A stretch of DNA of 64,000 nt from Haemonchus contortus (lineage: Eukaryota; Nematoda; Chromadorea; Rhabditida; Trichostrongylidae): assembly GCA_000469685.2 (NCBI GenBank), contig LS997567.1, positions 5,535,374 to 5,599,373 of the forward strand, given 5' to 3'. The notes beneath the pieces are model-generated. The model was given only the letters and a program-made list of their open reading frames with translations, had not been told where the DNA came from and made no database searches. Below are positions 15,375-26,981 of the stretch, piece after piece (position 1 is the first letter of the stretch; every line of letters begins with the position of its first letter). The position numbers and the translations under genes are program-made.

Positions 15375-16274
15375 GAACACCCCTAAAAATCATTTTGGGT
15401 GATAACTTTTATTTTAATCAAAATGAAGTGGAACGTGAACTTGTAAGAGTTTTCAATCACCTTAACGTTAATTGAAACGGAGCATGAACTTGTAAAAATG
15501 ATCGAAAAAGCGAGTTTCATTCCTTCAGTGAGGAAAGTAGCTTTGGAGACCTTAGTGAGAATGTGAAATAGTTGAACAAGTTGTTTATATCAAGATTTCC
15601 TTCTTTTCATTCTTTGATGAGGGCGAATCAGCTGGAATGGCGTTCAGTTCCAAACTTTTCTCGAGGGAGTATAAACTGTCAGATCCTATTCATTCTCCGA
15701 ATTTGATAGTTATTACTTCTTTCTAGTCAAGCAACTCTGGCCCCCTTCGCATGAAAACCGTGAAAATCGAGTGCATGGCTCATCTCGTTGTTATGGCCTT
15801 CTCGTCGTTTCCAGGGTTCCCCATTTGTACTTAATTTTAATTGAAACCTGGAACGATTTCATAAAACTTCTCTCCTTTTTTTATAGTACCCACATAGGGT
15901 ATGTACATGGGGTAGAGCACAGGAGAATAATGAGGGATGGTAAGTTGATGAAGGAATGGGAAGAAGATCCAGGTAGGGCCTAATGGAGGGACCAGCCTGT
16001 CTCTAGCCGAACGGCATCCGCTATTCAAGTCTTCGAAAAATTCAACAATTCCCTTCGATTGTCGAAAATCCGAACCACCCTTGTGCAAGCGGCTCTTTAA
16101 CAGCATGTACGTATGCAGTTGTTGTTCTTCCGGTGCCTAACTCAGTTTCCGCCGTCACCTCCACCACCTCCCCTCCCTGGGTGGTCGCACGCAATCGCTT
16201 GTGAATCGCCGTTTCGCGTGTTATTCTGCATCTGCAATCTGCGAGGGCTACTTCATTATGATCGTCGTATTTCA
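15375..16274. other. Intergenic, no firm gene
   Basis: Contains the repeat arm 15845-15906 with an acceptor-like TTTTTTATAG and a donor-like GTAAGT at 15940, but the same segment recurs inverted at 13559. A minus frame 16042-16275 is open for 77 codons without recognisable motif. Confidence 0.3.
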
Positions 16275-16444
16275 TCAGGTCTCTTCTTCTTCTTCGTTGA
16301 TTCCCCCAGCATTACATTCGGGGGAACTGCATGAGTTATGTTTCTCATAATTGAGTTACTCACCGCGCAATGACGCCCCCCTCGGCACTTGTCCTCAATA
16401 CTCGCGCTATAGTGAATTTGTAATTTTTCGGGGCCCCAACAAGG
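16275..16444 (-). CDS. Possible last two exons of a small gene
   Basis: Exons 16364-16444 and 16275-16326 on the minus strand. The acceptor is CACCCACAG, the donor GTGAGT, the second acceptor CTCATGCAG, and the end is TGA. Phases match and the product includes LVGAPKNYKFTIARVLRTSA and ends ECNAGGINEEEEET. The intron would be only 37 nt, at the lower limit for nematodes. No upstream exon was established and the family is unknown. Confidence 0.3.
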
Positions 16445-17438
16445 CTGTGGGTGATCTTTGGCCTTCATTAACTTCCCAAGACAATTCAAATGTCTGAGGT
16501 GAATTGAATTAAGTCGAATATCCGCTTCAGTGAACACGATGAGTGTTCTCATCGATATCAATCACAGAAGGCTATGTCGGAGGTTATTATCTCGTACAAT
16601 AATGGGTCATGTAAACCAACTGTCGATTGTTTTGTTTCCTCATGCATAGCAAATACGGTACATTACCAGTTTTGCGCAAAAAAATTGCTATTTCAAATGT
16701 TAGATACTCATCAATTTGTTTATGGCATTTACCTCTTGAGCTCTGCAATTGAGCTAATTGTTTATGTTTCTGAAACAACAAAACAACTGCAAGTCTGAGT
16801 GGAGCCATCAGCAATTGGCTGCCTGAACTGTATTGTGGTACAAAATATATTGTAAAAAGAAATAATTTGATGAGTAGAACACATTGATATTTAGACATTA
16901 CACAGTTAATGGCTAAGTAGCCGTAAGTAATACATACAGAAACCTTCTTTAAGAAGAAGACATATTTATTCTCTGCTACATTACTGAATAGGTAACAGGA
17001 TGCGAGACCAAACAGCTCCTCAGCCAAGGATACTCCTCTCTGGCCATCTGATCAGCGAAACTTTACCAGCTCCCGATTCACCCAACTGGACCATCAACTA
17101 TCTAACTGTAGGTACTGTTTACTGCCGTACCTTCTCAGAAAGCTGCCGAGCACTGTTTCAGGTATTAATTTACTGAAAGAAGAAACGAAAAAATGAAAAA
17201 AATGGAAAAAATGAAAATGAGAAACGGAAAAAACGGTGACGAAATTTACCTGAAAAAAAAACTAAAATTTTGAAAAAACGGACAAAATTTCTTTTGAGGG
17301 CGAAGGAATTAACCATCGCATTTTAGAGACAGGACGGTTGATATTTCGTGAAAAAACCTCTCTGGATTTTTTGTAAAAGAAAAAACATTCAAATAATGAA
17401 GAGGTGAAGAGCAACACTGAGATGAATGGACTCTTTTC
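16445..17438. other. Low-complexity intergenic DNA
   Basis: Holds one AT-rich minus frame of 146 codons (16587-17027) with hydrophobic stretches but no splice or family support. An A-rich tract follows at 17180-17280. Confidence 0.3.
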
Positions 17439-17695
17439 CGGGTGTGGTGCAATAGGAACGAAATTGTCGCGTCGCGGCGAGGGAGGCGTCGCGCGCGAAA
17501 GGTGTGGCAGAATGCAGCAGCAACTAAGAAATTCAGGAACAAAAGGACTATCAGTAGAATCATGCCAAAAGTAATAATCGTATAGCAATTGAGCTGTAGG
17601 AAGAACGCTAGAACTGTTATAACGAGGCAAATGGTCCGCGACAGCCGCGTGCGGCGAATCGATTACATAAAACCGTTCGTACTACCCGTCTCCCC
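17439..17695 (-). mobile_element. 255-bp MITE family, copy B
   Basis: Full-length copy in reverse orientation: GGGTGTGGTGC at 17440 and CCCGTCTCCCC at the other end, with the CGCGACAGCCGCGTGCGGCG core. It is more diverged than copies E-G. Confidence 0.85.
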
Positions 17696-18838
17696 TCTTT
17701 TCCCCTTGCTAATTCGTTCAACTCAAGTTAAATGGCATTACAGGAGAAAACCGCTCTAAATCTAGGATTCGGTGATGCCATAACTTTTTGGATTTTTCCA
17801 AATTTACCTTACCTTTCTTACTATTTCCCCTACCATTTTCTTTGTTTACATCACATATCAAGCATATTGTAATTTCCAGACGGGAACCCAGTTGGTTGAT
17901 TTTCTTCTGAACCCATTTGGTTTCTTTATAATTCGGGATTCATTGCATTGGAGATTTGAACTTGACCGGAACAAGTAAAAGTGGTGTAATTGGTCTCGTG
18001 GTCAGAGCACTTGATCGACGAAGGTCACATCCCCTCAATGTTCACTTCAATACACGGACTAAAAACCGGATCCAATGCAATTATTCATCAAAATTTTCCC
18101 CCTCCTTTCCATATAATTCGCGTTGACGCCGATTAAGTGATGTCCAGGGTTGTTGCGCAGTCATGAGCTTATGACCTCGACTATAGACTGCCCATAAATG
18201 GCCACATGACATATGGCTTCCCACATTTGGATCATCTTTAATTAAGTAGTTATCAAGAAGTGTTTACCAATAACTGACTTGTGTCATGCTCAAAACAAAT
18301 CCTATAATACTACAGTGAGAACATGGCACAACTACTAGTTACTATCTACGAAAATTACAACTTCTTAAAGGATTCCCCTGAAAAAACAGGAGTGAAAATT
18401 CCACTAAAAAAAGGTCTCAGTTCCCTTAAAACACGTAAAAACTAAAAAGTAGAAACGATAGGTAACAAAAAGTAAGTGAAAAAGCAATTTCAACAGCGAT
18501 ACTAGGCTGCACACGTCTTAAGATATCTAAAGGCCGGAAAGCGGAAATCGGAAAGAAGCGTTTACCATGAAATGGTCAAGGATTTGGAAATTTCTGACGA
18601 AGACAAGATGCAGATGCAGCACACACTAGAAATTATTTGACAGTAACATATAAATGCTTTGAAGTTAATTTTAGACGCTGATTTTTTTGGATGGGCCACG
18701 TATTTGACTTTCATCAGAAACTAAGATACATTTGAAAGCGTATTTGTTTGAAAATTGTTCATAAACCTCCTGAAAAGCCGTTTTGAACAGAAATTTATAA
18801 ACTTTGAATAAAACTAGTCTGGCCCCAACCTTCAAGAA
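17696..18838. other. Intergenic, no gene seen
   Basis: AT-rich unique-looking DNA. A tRNA-like fragment (GGTCTCGTGGTCAGAGCAC) at 17993-18011 lacks a foldable remainder and is probably SINE-derived. Confidence 0.3.
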
Positions 18839-18935
18839 CTGGCGTAACTGCAGACGTGCTAAGCCTAGGCCGGATTCGATCCCAGACCACCAGTATATAT
18901 ACGGCGACTCTTTTGCCGACCCACATCCACACTGA
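18839..18935 (-). repeat. SINE-like tRNA-derived fragment
   Basis: On the minus strand GGATCGAATCC resembles a Pol III B box (GGTTCGANNCC), preceded by a GGGTCGGCAAAAGAGTCGCC stretch in A-box position. Confidence 0.45.
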
Positions 18936-19454
18936 TTGGAATCAATCTGAAAAAGGTATGGAATTTGTTATAATTACTCGAATGAACTGCATGAAAGCAT
19001 CAGAAGACACTTGAATGGAAACCACTGAAGCGTACTAGTACGATGAAGGTAGTAGTATTAGTTATTGTGAGTACACCCCCCAATGCATGCCCTTAGATGA
19101 TGATTGCCTTTTCATAGCATTACTACAAAGCCGTTAATGGATGCAGTAATTAGAGGACCATGATCAGAATAATATTGGACCAGGGTATGGAATGGCAGAA
19201 CATGTGAAATCGTTTTGGACCCTTAGTTTCTGGGCCTTTCACATCAAACCCTTAGTTTCTAGGCCTTGGACAAAGTCAAGTTCCAACAGACCAAGGCTTC
19301 TAATGAACCAAATTCAAAAGTGTTTTATCAGAAAGACGTTTGAAGTTGGTCGGCTCCCTCCTCCGCTTCAGGATGCTCCATTCAACCCGGTTCTTTTCAA
19401 AATTGTTGTAATGTTTGAATGCATATTTACACAATACAAAAATGGTACTGGGCA

Positions 19455-19640
19455 GACTGGCTGATAGCTACTGGGCGAAGCAGTGTTTCCATCCTCCCAA
19501 GTCATTCTGGTACTTCTGAGCGTGTCTGAAGGAAAGTAGGAACTGGTTGAGTCGACCAAGACCAATTTTGATCTGGGATTTGATCTCCGGACCATGTATA
19601 TTGGCAATGGCGCCAATAGACACTGCTGCCACCGCTCAAA
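19455..19640 (-). repeat. SINE-like tRNA-derived repeat
   Basis: Minus strand begins GAGCGGTGGCAGCAGTG, followed by GGTCCGGAGATCAAATCCC, the same plan as the element at 39235-39503. The B box is degenerate here. Confidence 0.5.
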
Positions 19641-20967
19641 CGCCTCATAGTGGTGCTCTTTTTTGAACTGATTTTCCAGAAAAATCCTTCAAAAATACCT
19701 TTTTACTTGTTCCTTCTTGAAGTTGTATAGTTTCTTGTGCATTCTGTACTGGCTTCTTTAGTACTGTGAAACATTTCTATTAATCATCCGATTTCCGATT
19801 TTAATGGTTTTAAATTGGTTTGTAATCGTCCGATTTCCGATTTCACTGGTTCAAATTGGTTCGTTTTGATTTTTTCGAGTTTTCTGATGACGTACAAATA
19901 TTCGAGTTTGTACGTGAGGCTGACGATTGTCCTTCCAATTGATTCACCAAACACAACCGCTGTTCAAATAGAGCTTGAAATTGAAAAATTCATTTTAGCA
20001 GTGTGCCCTGAACTTTAGGTAAAAAGCCTTGGCATGCTCGCACGTGAGCAGTAGAGCAGTAGCCCAGGAAAGCCTAGCCGTCGGACCCCCTCCCCCTATA
20101 TGGGTGGGAGCATGAGCTGTCACCACCCATACTTCTCGTCCCACTCACTTTCAGTCTCGCCGTTTTTTAATTCGTTTCTTGATGGCTCAATTCAATGACC
20201 TCCACTGCCACCATCTAACAGAGGAAATCGAGTTGGTTGGGGTGTCAGCGGTAGAAATAGGGATTGCGACATCTCATTACACAGTCGAGTGAAGTGGGGA
20301 GGGCTGAAGGCTGAAGAACAATGGTCACTGCAATCATGAATGCATGAAATGAACTGAACAAACTCCTTCCCCAAGCTATTGGGAGAGGTTTATGGGAGAG
20401 TAGAGGAAACTGGCAACATAACACATGAATGTGAATGATTCGGAAATAACCTGACGAATGAGCTTCACCTCACGATACGATCATCAACTGTATGGCAGGT
20501 TGTCACATCCCTCCCAGTCTGTTGACCTTTCCCCCCTCTCCATATCCCACACCTAATCATCTAACGTTCTCACAGACGGGACGGCGGTGGTACTCAGTGG
20601 TGATTTGACACCATCCTGTGCACAGGTGTGAAGAAACTGGAGCGCCAGACATGAGCTGTGAGTTGTACTTAACTGATTAGTGACGTCGAGAGGACAATGG
20701 GGGACAGGCATGGAGGCGGCTAGGCCTATGAGACCTTTACTCATTCATTCTACCGGGCATTGTTTGGTGAATACGTTTCAAATTTCCGCCCTTCATTGTT
20801 TTTTTTTCTGGTTCTCGGGATTCGCCCTGATTGCTTGAGAGCGAACTCGACCGTGAAGTTTTTGCTGGGAGAGTTCTCTCCCGTTGAGTACGCCTATCAT
20901 CATGCCTCACAACTCCCAGTAATCCCATCTCATCAAGCTCTTCTCCACCTCCTCCTCCCATCCTCAC
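19641..20967. other. No gene seen; duplicated ATCCGATTTCCGATT motif
   Basis: Near 19785-19860 the phrase CCGATTTCCGATTT...GGTT...AATTGGTT is repeated twice in tandem. The rest is unique sequence without supported exons. Confidence 0.3.
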
Positions 20968-21002
20968 CTCATCTGACCGGGCACAGAAGCTGCAGCAGCC
21001 AT
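20968..21002 (-). CDS. Possible first exon of an unknown minus-strand gene
   Basis: ATG followed by AAAASVPGQM and a consensus-like donor GTGAGG, phase 2. No downstream partner was proven. The exon at 16364-16444 is phase-compatible but 4.5 kb away. The adjacent minus frame to 20737 is open for over 80 codons and rich in Gly, Glu, Arg and Ser. Confidence 0.2.
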
Positions 21003-24000
21003 AATGTCGATTGCGCAATACAATGAGAGGGGGCTATGATTTCATTCGATTTACTCGTACTCGGCATCGATTTCCAGGGCTACGTAGTCCTACGGTCACA
21101 TTGCAATCGTGCCAAATTCCTACCGTATCACCGGTGTTTTTGTTTATTTGTTTGTTTGTTTCTTGCATGCATTGATTTTTCTCCTCTCATATCTAGAAAG
21201 GCTTACTTCCCGATGGTTTTTTTTAATTGGCACTGACTCAGTGGAAACTTTCACTCGCTTGATTTGTGGGCCCTCTGAACCCAGGGCTCATCCTCGCTCC
21301 TCTCTGAGCTGGAAGAAAACTTCAGTTTACCAAATTTAGACCAGTTGGATAACAAGTAAAACCAAGGGATTGCTCATGTTGGATTGTCTTTGTCGGGAAT
21401 TTTGAGTGGCCCCACAGGAATGGGAATGTTTTCATTAGTACACCTGCTGCCACTCTACTTCGCTCTACCGTTAGGATGCCTCTGGAAGTGAATATGGACA
21501 TTCCGATCAATTTGCATAAATACTGCTATTTTATTTTTTTCTATTCCATCGGGAGATCCCACTAATGAAGGCGTATTTCTGGAAAAGAAATGAGTGAAAC
21601 TGGTTTTTTTGTGCTCTCAACACTTTCTGGGCGCCTTGTGGGAGGTGCTGGCAGGGTAGCTGCTTGGGCTAACTCGGTCAAATGTAGTCGGGGTAGGGAA
21701 GTGGTACGAAAGCGATGGCCGGCATGTAACAATTTATGGTTTGTGGGATTTATTATCATCGGCATTCGCGTCCCATTATGTATATGCTGCGTGATGTAAA
21801 CCATGTTGCCTAGCTGAATGAACGGCCGGGCATTAGACCAGCCTGGCCATACCTCGCACCCGATACGACGGAATGATGGATTCCGATTTGTGTTTTTCCG
21901 AAGCCCCTTTTCGCTCTTTCCCCCTTTCGATCGTTGATGAATGAAATTGTCGACAGGAACAGATTGAAATAACCTGGTCATCCATTCAGATTCCTCCCTT
22001 ATTCAGAGCTCCCACAAGCCGGTTGATTCCCGGTCCTTTCAGGGGTTCCATCGGCTCTACGAGTCTGAAGTGCCCAAAATCGGGAATAGGACGTCCTCAT
22101 TTCCGGTACAGTCCAGTCATTTTTGCAGAAGGGACTAGCGACCTTTGCTTTCCAGTTGACCTTTCGTAGTTCCGATTTCCGAAGATGGCTTCTGATGTAC
22201 CACAGGTCCAGTAGGACCTCAGAAAACTCTTGACAGCCAACTTTTCTGTCATTTTTCCCAGCAGCTTTGTTATTCCACCATTTCGAAGTTTTTTCCTGAT
22301 GTTATCCAGGTTGGAAGATTTTTTTTCCTATTTTTTAACGAGGGCTCTATGACCGGTTTCCTATTTTTGTCCTTTACCAGTTTACTTTAGGTCTGCAAAT
22401 GCTCAAGTAACCCTTTCAGCCCTACTACTAATTTGACATATCGTATTACTCATAAACAGAGTAAACGTAGTATGCACTTTATCCTTACCACCTTCAGGAG
22501 GTAATACCCCTTCCATGGAAAGACCTACTCCATAGACATCAGTAGTGCCACCACCGTGTTTCCCCGCCCTCTTGTCTGGGTCCGCGCCTCCTTGCGCTAC
22601 TGCTGCTCCTCCTCCACCACCCCTTCGCCTCCTCCTCTACTCTGGGGCCATCCCCGTACTCGGCCAACTTAAAAGACAGTGGCTGACATATGAGCCATTG
22701 TATAACCCGTTCTGGGTCCCAGCTGCAGATGTACTTTCCGGAACTTTGCACATCTTTTGAGGGTCGTTCGCAACCCCCTCGGATGTGCAACTTCCACCTC
22801 TCGCCCTTGAATTTTTCATTGCCTAATTTTGACTTCATGCTCATCCTTGGAGCACCTCCACTCCCAAGAAGAATCACATCAACTACAAAGTACCTTCTTA
22901 GTGCACATATGCACAGCGAAAAGGGAGAGAAGTGGGCGTTTCCCTCTCGCTCTTCAGGAGTTAACCTCCTTCCCCCATACGGCGCTTATGAATTTTCTCC
23001 CCAACACTTCATCGGATTTATATGCCTCGATGTAAATCCTATGCAAATACCCCCCTTAAGTTTGGTATGCATCCCATATGGGGTGAGAGAGTCAATCCTC
23101 ATTACATCTACCCCATCGTCTGCCATGATTTCATCGGAAGAATATCTTCATTCGGACTGGACCTTCATAGGAATCTGCCTCTAGTTTGTTTTTCCCAGAT
23201 TACTTACTACATAACGACGTTCGTTCTAACTTATTTACCAGTTCGTCCATAGTTAAAGCTTGCTTTGAAGTATTTTCGCTTGTTCGAAGGGGTGTTTCGA
23301 TTTCAAACCCAACTCACAGCTTTGCTCGTAACGTCCGTCCATCGTGTTCCTCGAGACACTTCGTCCGCCTGGTCTTGAAATTGAATCTCGTCGGCCAACA
23401 TTAACACCTTTGCTCAAGGTACTAGTAAGACGGTTACTTTAAGTAACCTCACGTCCGTTATCCATCCCGCTTCGTGGATTTACTTATGTGACACGGGGAG
23501 TGGAGCGCTGGGAAGTCGTATTTGACCTGTTCGGTATGATAAGGTCGTGGGAATAGCATAAGTTCGAATGGGTAAGTTCATGGGTTTCATTGGGTTCCCA
23601 ATTCCTCCCATTTCGGAGCTGGGGCCTTCTTTCCGTTCAAGGCCATTCGTCAAAAACTTAGATTATATAGGGCGAAAGTTGGTACGGTGAAGGTGAGGGA
23701 GGGGGGGGGGGGTTGCCCAGTGGGATCGTAATGAAGCGGCTTATTCCCTCATCCCATGACTCACCCTGCTATCAGTTGTCCTACACCTGTCAAGCCAAGG
23801 GGAAGATGATTGGTTTTGAAGTATGATTGATAGTTCCTGTAATTGTCACAGTTGGTTTTACACTGGTTTAAACTTTTTGCTTTACCTTGTAACAATCAAA
23901 AGTTTACTGCAAAGTAAATAAATGAATCCTCTCATTTCCTGTTGAGAAAGTCGACTGTCCGAGGTACCCTGCCATTACCATCGAATACAAGTAATTATCA

Positions 24001-26943
24001 TTCACTATATTCACTTACTTAATAATGCAAAATTGAGTGAACGTTTCGGGTATGGCTTGGCAATGCGCTAAACAGCTATGTGACATGATGCAGCTGGCCC
24101 AGAGGGTTTGCATTTACATGTATGGGGAGGGAACCTCATTAATCACGGTCCCTCTAACATCTATCGAGACCGACTTCGTTATTCATAAGCACTTTCTGTT
24201 CCCCACACCGCCTCGGCTCGCCTGGCCTCGCTTCAGGGCGAATCCACCCACTTCACCCCGGTTTTCCCTGGGCTCAGCTGCCTTCCAGAGAGTTTCAGCC
24301 GTTCATTATCTGTATGCACTTTGAAACCGAAACTTTTCTATGATGACATTATGGGGTAGCCATGTGCATTTAATGTTCGGTCATTAATGCTGACTCAGTG
24401 TGGCTACCAGTTTTTGCTTGATTCCCCCATGATTGGGTTTTGGGAAATTGTGTATGGGGATGGGGGAGGGGATGATGCAGACCCTTTTCGAGAGCACTTT
24501 TCACATCCGATTTTGCGACACTAATTACACGGGTGCATCTTACAACAACCAGCTGCCTCATGGTGCGCAAGGGGTCTTGATGCCCCCCTCTCATCCGCCT
24601 TTATGGCTCATATGCGCTCATTTACACTGTCCGACCAGTCCAGAAGCAAAATCGCGTTCAGCCAAACCCATAGCGCCATTGCCCATCGTGGTGGTGGTCG
24701 GTCAGCAGCAGCACGGGTACCGGTTGTGGCCCCCCATCGGCTAGCTTCTCAGGAAGTCATTTCTGTTTAATGAGGATATGAGGCATTCGTATTGTCCTCG
24801 AGGGCTTATTAACCACGTTCCCCCCTCCGGGTGTTGTCTTGCAACAACCCTCCACCCAGGGATAGGACATTCTCACGCTGAACACAGCAATCGTGCGAAA
24901 TTTCATCCCCCCCCCGTCCCGTCACCACTGCTGGGATTGCCTCCATTCTCGAATTCCGGATGTCTGTGAACACGAGAACGAAAAAATCCTCATTCTCAAA
25001 CTTAGCTCAAGTCCTCTCTTTAACGATCGCGCCATAGTCGTTGTCGTTATTCAGTTCGTCGTTCAACGGACGGGAAATCGCCACCCGGTGATGGTCCGTT
25101 GTAAAATGTGTTTATTAGTGATTCACGCACTGCTTTATTATGCAACGAACATATGTTCCGGGTGAGGGAGGGTGAGTGGAGCCAGTCAGTCAGTCAGAGT
25201 CGGTCAGTCATAGGGGCTAAGGCTGAGCCGTTCACAAAACTTTCGGTGACCACGATCCATACAGTGGTAAGGCAGCGCCTATTAGTCAATCGGCCATCTT
25301 ACCTACAAGTTTGTTGGGGAGTCAAATTGAAGTACCATCGAATCGTTCCAATTGAAAAACCGCCGGCGCCCCCGATAATACCTTCGTTACACATTACATA
25401 GCGTGGATTTTTTCTGACTCGTTCGCAACCTCACCCCTTCAATTGTACGATGATCGCCTGGGTGGTGGGTAAAGTAACCTGGGAGGACAGGAAGGGATGT
25501 CCGTCACTCTTCTAATTTACACTAAGCCCTTTCTTTCTTTCTTTCTTTCCTGGACGTGACGACAGTCCTGCTATGCGTGTGTGACAGTTGTTTTCGCGTG
25601 TGATTCGTTGCTTTGTCCGATTCCAATTAATCGTGTTGACCGTTTATTTCACCCGTATCCCTCGTCGTCAGGGCCAGAGAACATTTGTCGTCGTGGTCGT
25701 GGTCCGATGGCCATGTACCCCAAGCCAACACCTCCTCCTAGTCATTCATCTCGTCATTCACGAGTTTTGTGAGTTCAAACCAGTTCCCACGTCTCTCTCT
25801 CGCGCGCGCGCCCGTTCACGATCCCCTCTGCGGGGGATACATGGGTTGTATTGTATGTGCCGATGGCGATTGTTGCAGCTAATTGCCTACTAGTTCTTCA
25901 CATTAGCTCTTTCACAGCTTAATCGTAGTAGTCATTAGGTTCTTTTTGATCCCACATGGTCGATAGGTTCTATGGTGGGGACGCGGGCTAGTTCCATGGG
26001 TGCCATGAGTGCCATGGGTGCCACTGATCTACCCACCCTGACTGCTCTAGTGGCGCCTATTTTGCCCACTTACTCGGGTGAAAACTTCCCAATTGGTTTT
26101 TGTTTCTGCTCTTTCATTGCGCTTATTACTGTTAGCGACTGTCATCGAGACTGTCTGTGTGTGTCATTGAACTCGTCACCATTATCAGTGTGATCAGAAG
26201 TGACGCTGAAGAGGTTATTTCTCCCACAGAATCTTCCCACTCACGTTCCTTTTCGTCTTTTCATTATTGTCGGTACTGGTTACGGTTGTTTGTTGTGAAT
26301 GATGATGTGCGAATAATCCTTTGATTACTGCACTCCTCTGACCTCCGCCATTACTCCTACTGTGATCCTTGATCGGCCGACGCTGATGCCCGGGTGGGGT
26401 CTAGCCGATCTGGGAGAGATTTTGAGGATGTTAGAGCTGTGTGGAAAGACCGAGGGGGTACTTGGAAGTGAATCGCTCGTGCTTGCTGCGGTCAATGCCC
26501 AAAAACAAGCCGACTTAATGAGTTTATTCAGTTTGCGGCCAGCGTTGCGCACATTGTGATTCAATTTGGCCAAAAAGTCATGTCGACGAGGCACCGTTGA
26601 TAACCTCGAGAAAAATGTCCCCCCCCCCTTTCCTCATTGTCCAGTTTGTCCAGTGCCTACCGGTTATTTCCTGCTCAGCACCTCGGCAGCTCAGCAGCTC
26701 ATTGTCAGTTCATACTTTCGAGTAAAGTCGCTTTTTTTTCTGGCGTCGGTTATGAAATCCGATTTAACTCTTCAACGTGTTGAGAACATTCCCCAAAAAG
26801 ATCTAATTTGCCCAGCAGTTGTAATGAATGCACTTCTTTTGCCGTACTTACACACTTACGAAGAATAAATCAACGAGAAAAATAGCTGTTGTCCGTCCAA
26901 TTGCAAATGAAGTAGTAGCCAGTAACAAGTAATCCTTTTTACA
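21003..26943. other. Upstream region of the receptor gene, no established gene
   Basis: About 6 kb with fewer stop codons and more C/G-rich motifs than the surrounding introns, and simple tracts: poly-G at 23700-23712, (CTTT)n at 25527-25550, CT/CG at 25795-25812, poly-C at 26619-26630. Open frames of 100-164 codons (22690-23184 plus, 22539-22877 minus, 21562-21981 minus) overlap one another on both strands, which argues against coding. Possibly regulatory DNA for the receptor gene. Confidence 0.35.
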
Positions 26944-26945
26944 GA
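26940..26945 (+). promoter_or_regulatory. Candidate trans-splice acceptor of receptor gene
   Basis: CCTTTTTACAG ends at 26944, 37 nt before the ATG at 26982, with no need for an upstream exon. It would be an SL1 site if this is the true 5' end. Confidence 0.45.
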
Positions 26946-26981
26946 GAGAATCACCACCACCTACACAACATAGACAAACAC

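Noticed and set aside
17993..18050. A functional tRNA gene
   Set aside because: The GGTCTCGTGGTCAGAGCAC start resembles a tRNA, but no acceptor stem pairing or T loop could be completed.
22690..23184. 164-codon plus-strand frame as a gene
   Set aside because: The opposite strand is also open over part of the same stretch (22539-22877). There is no motif, no signal and no splice structure, so it is probably a composition effect.
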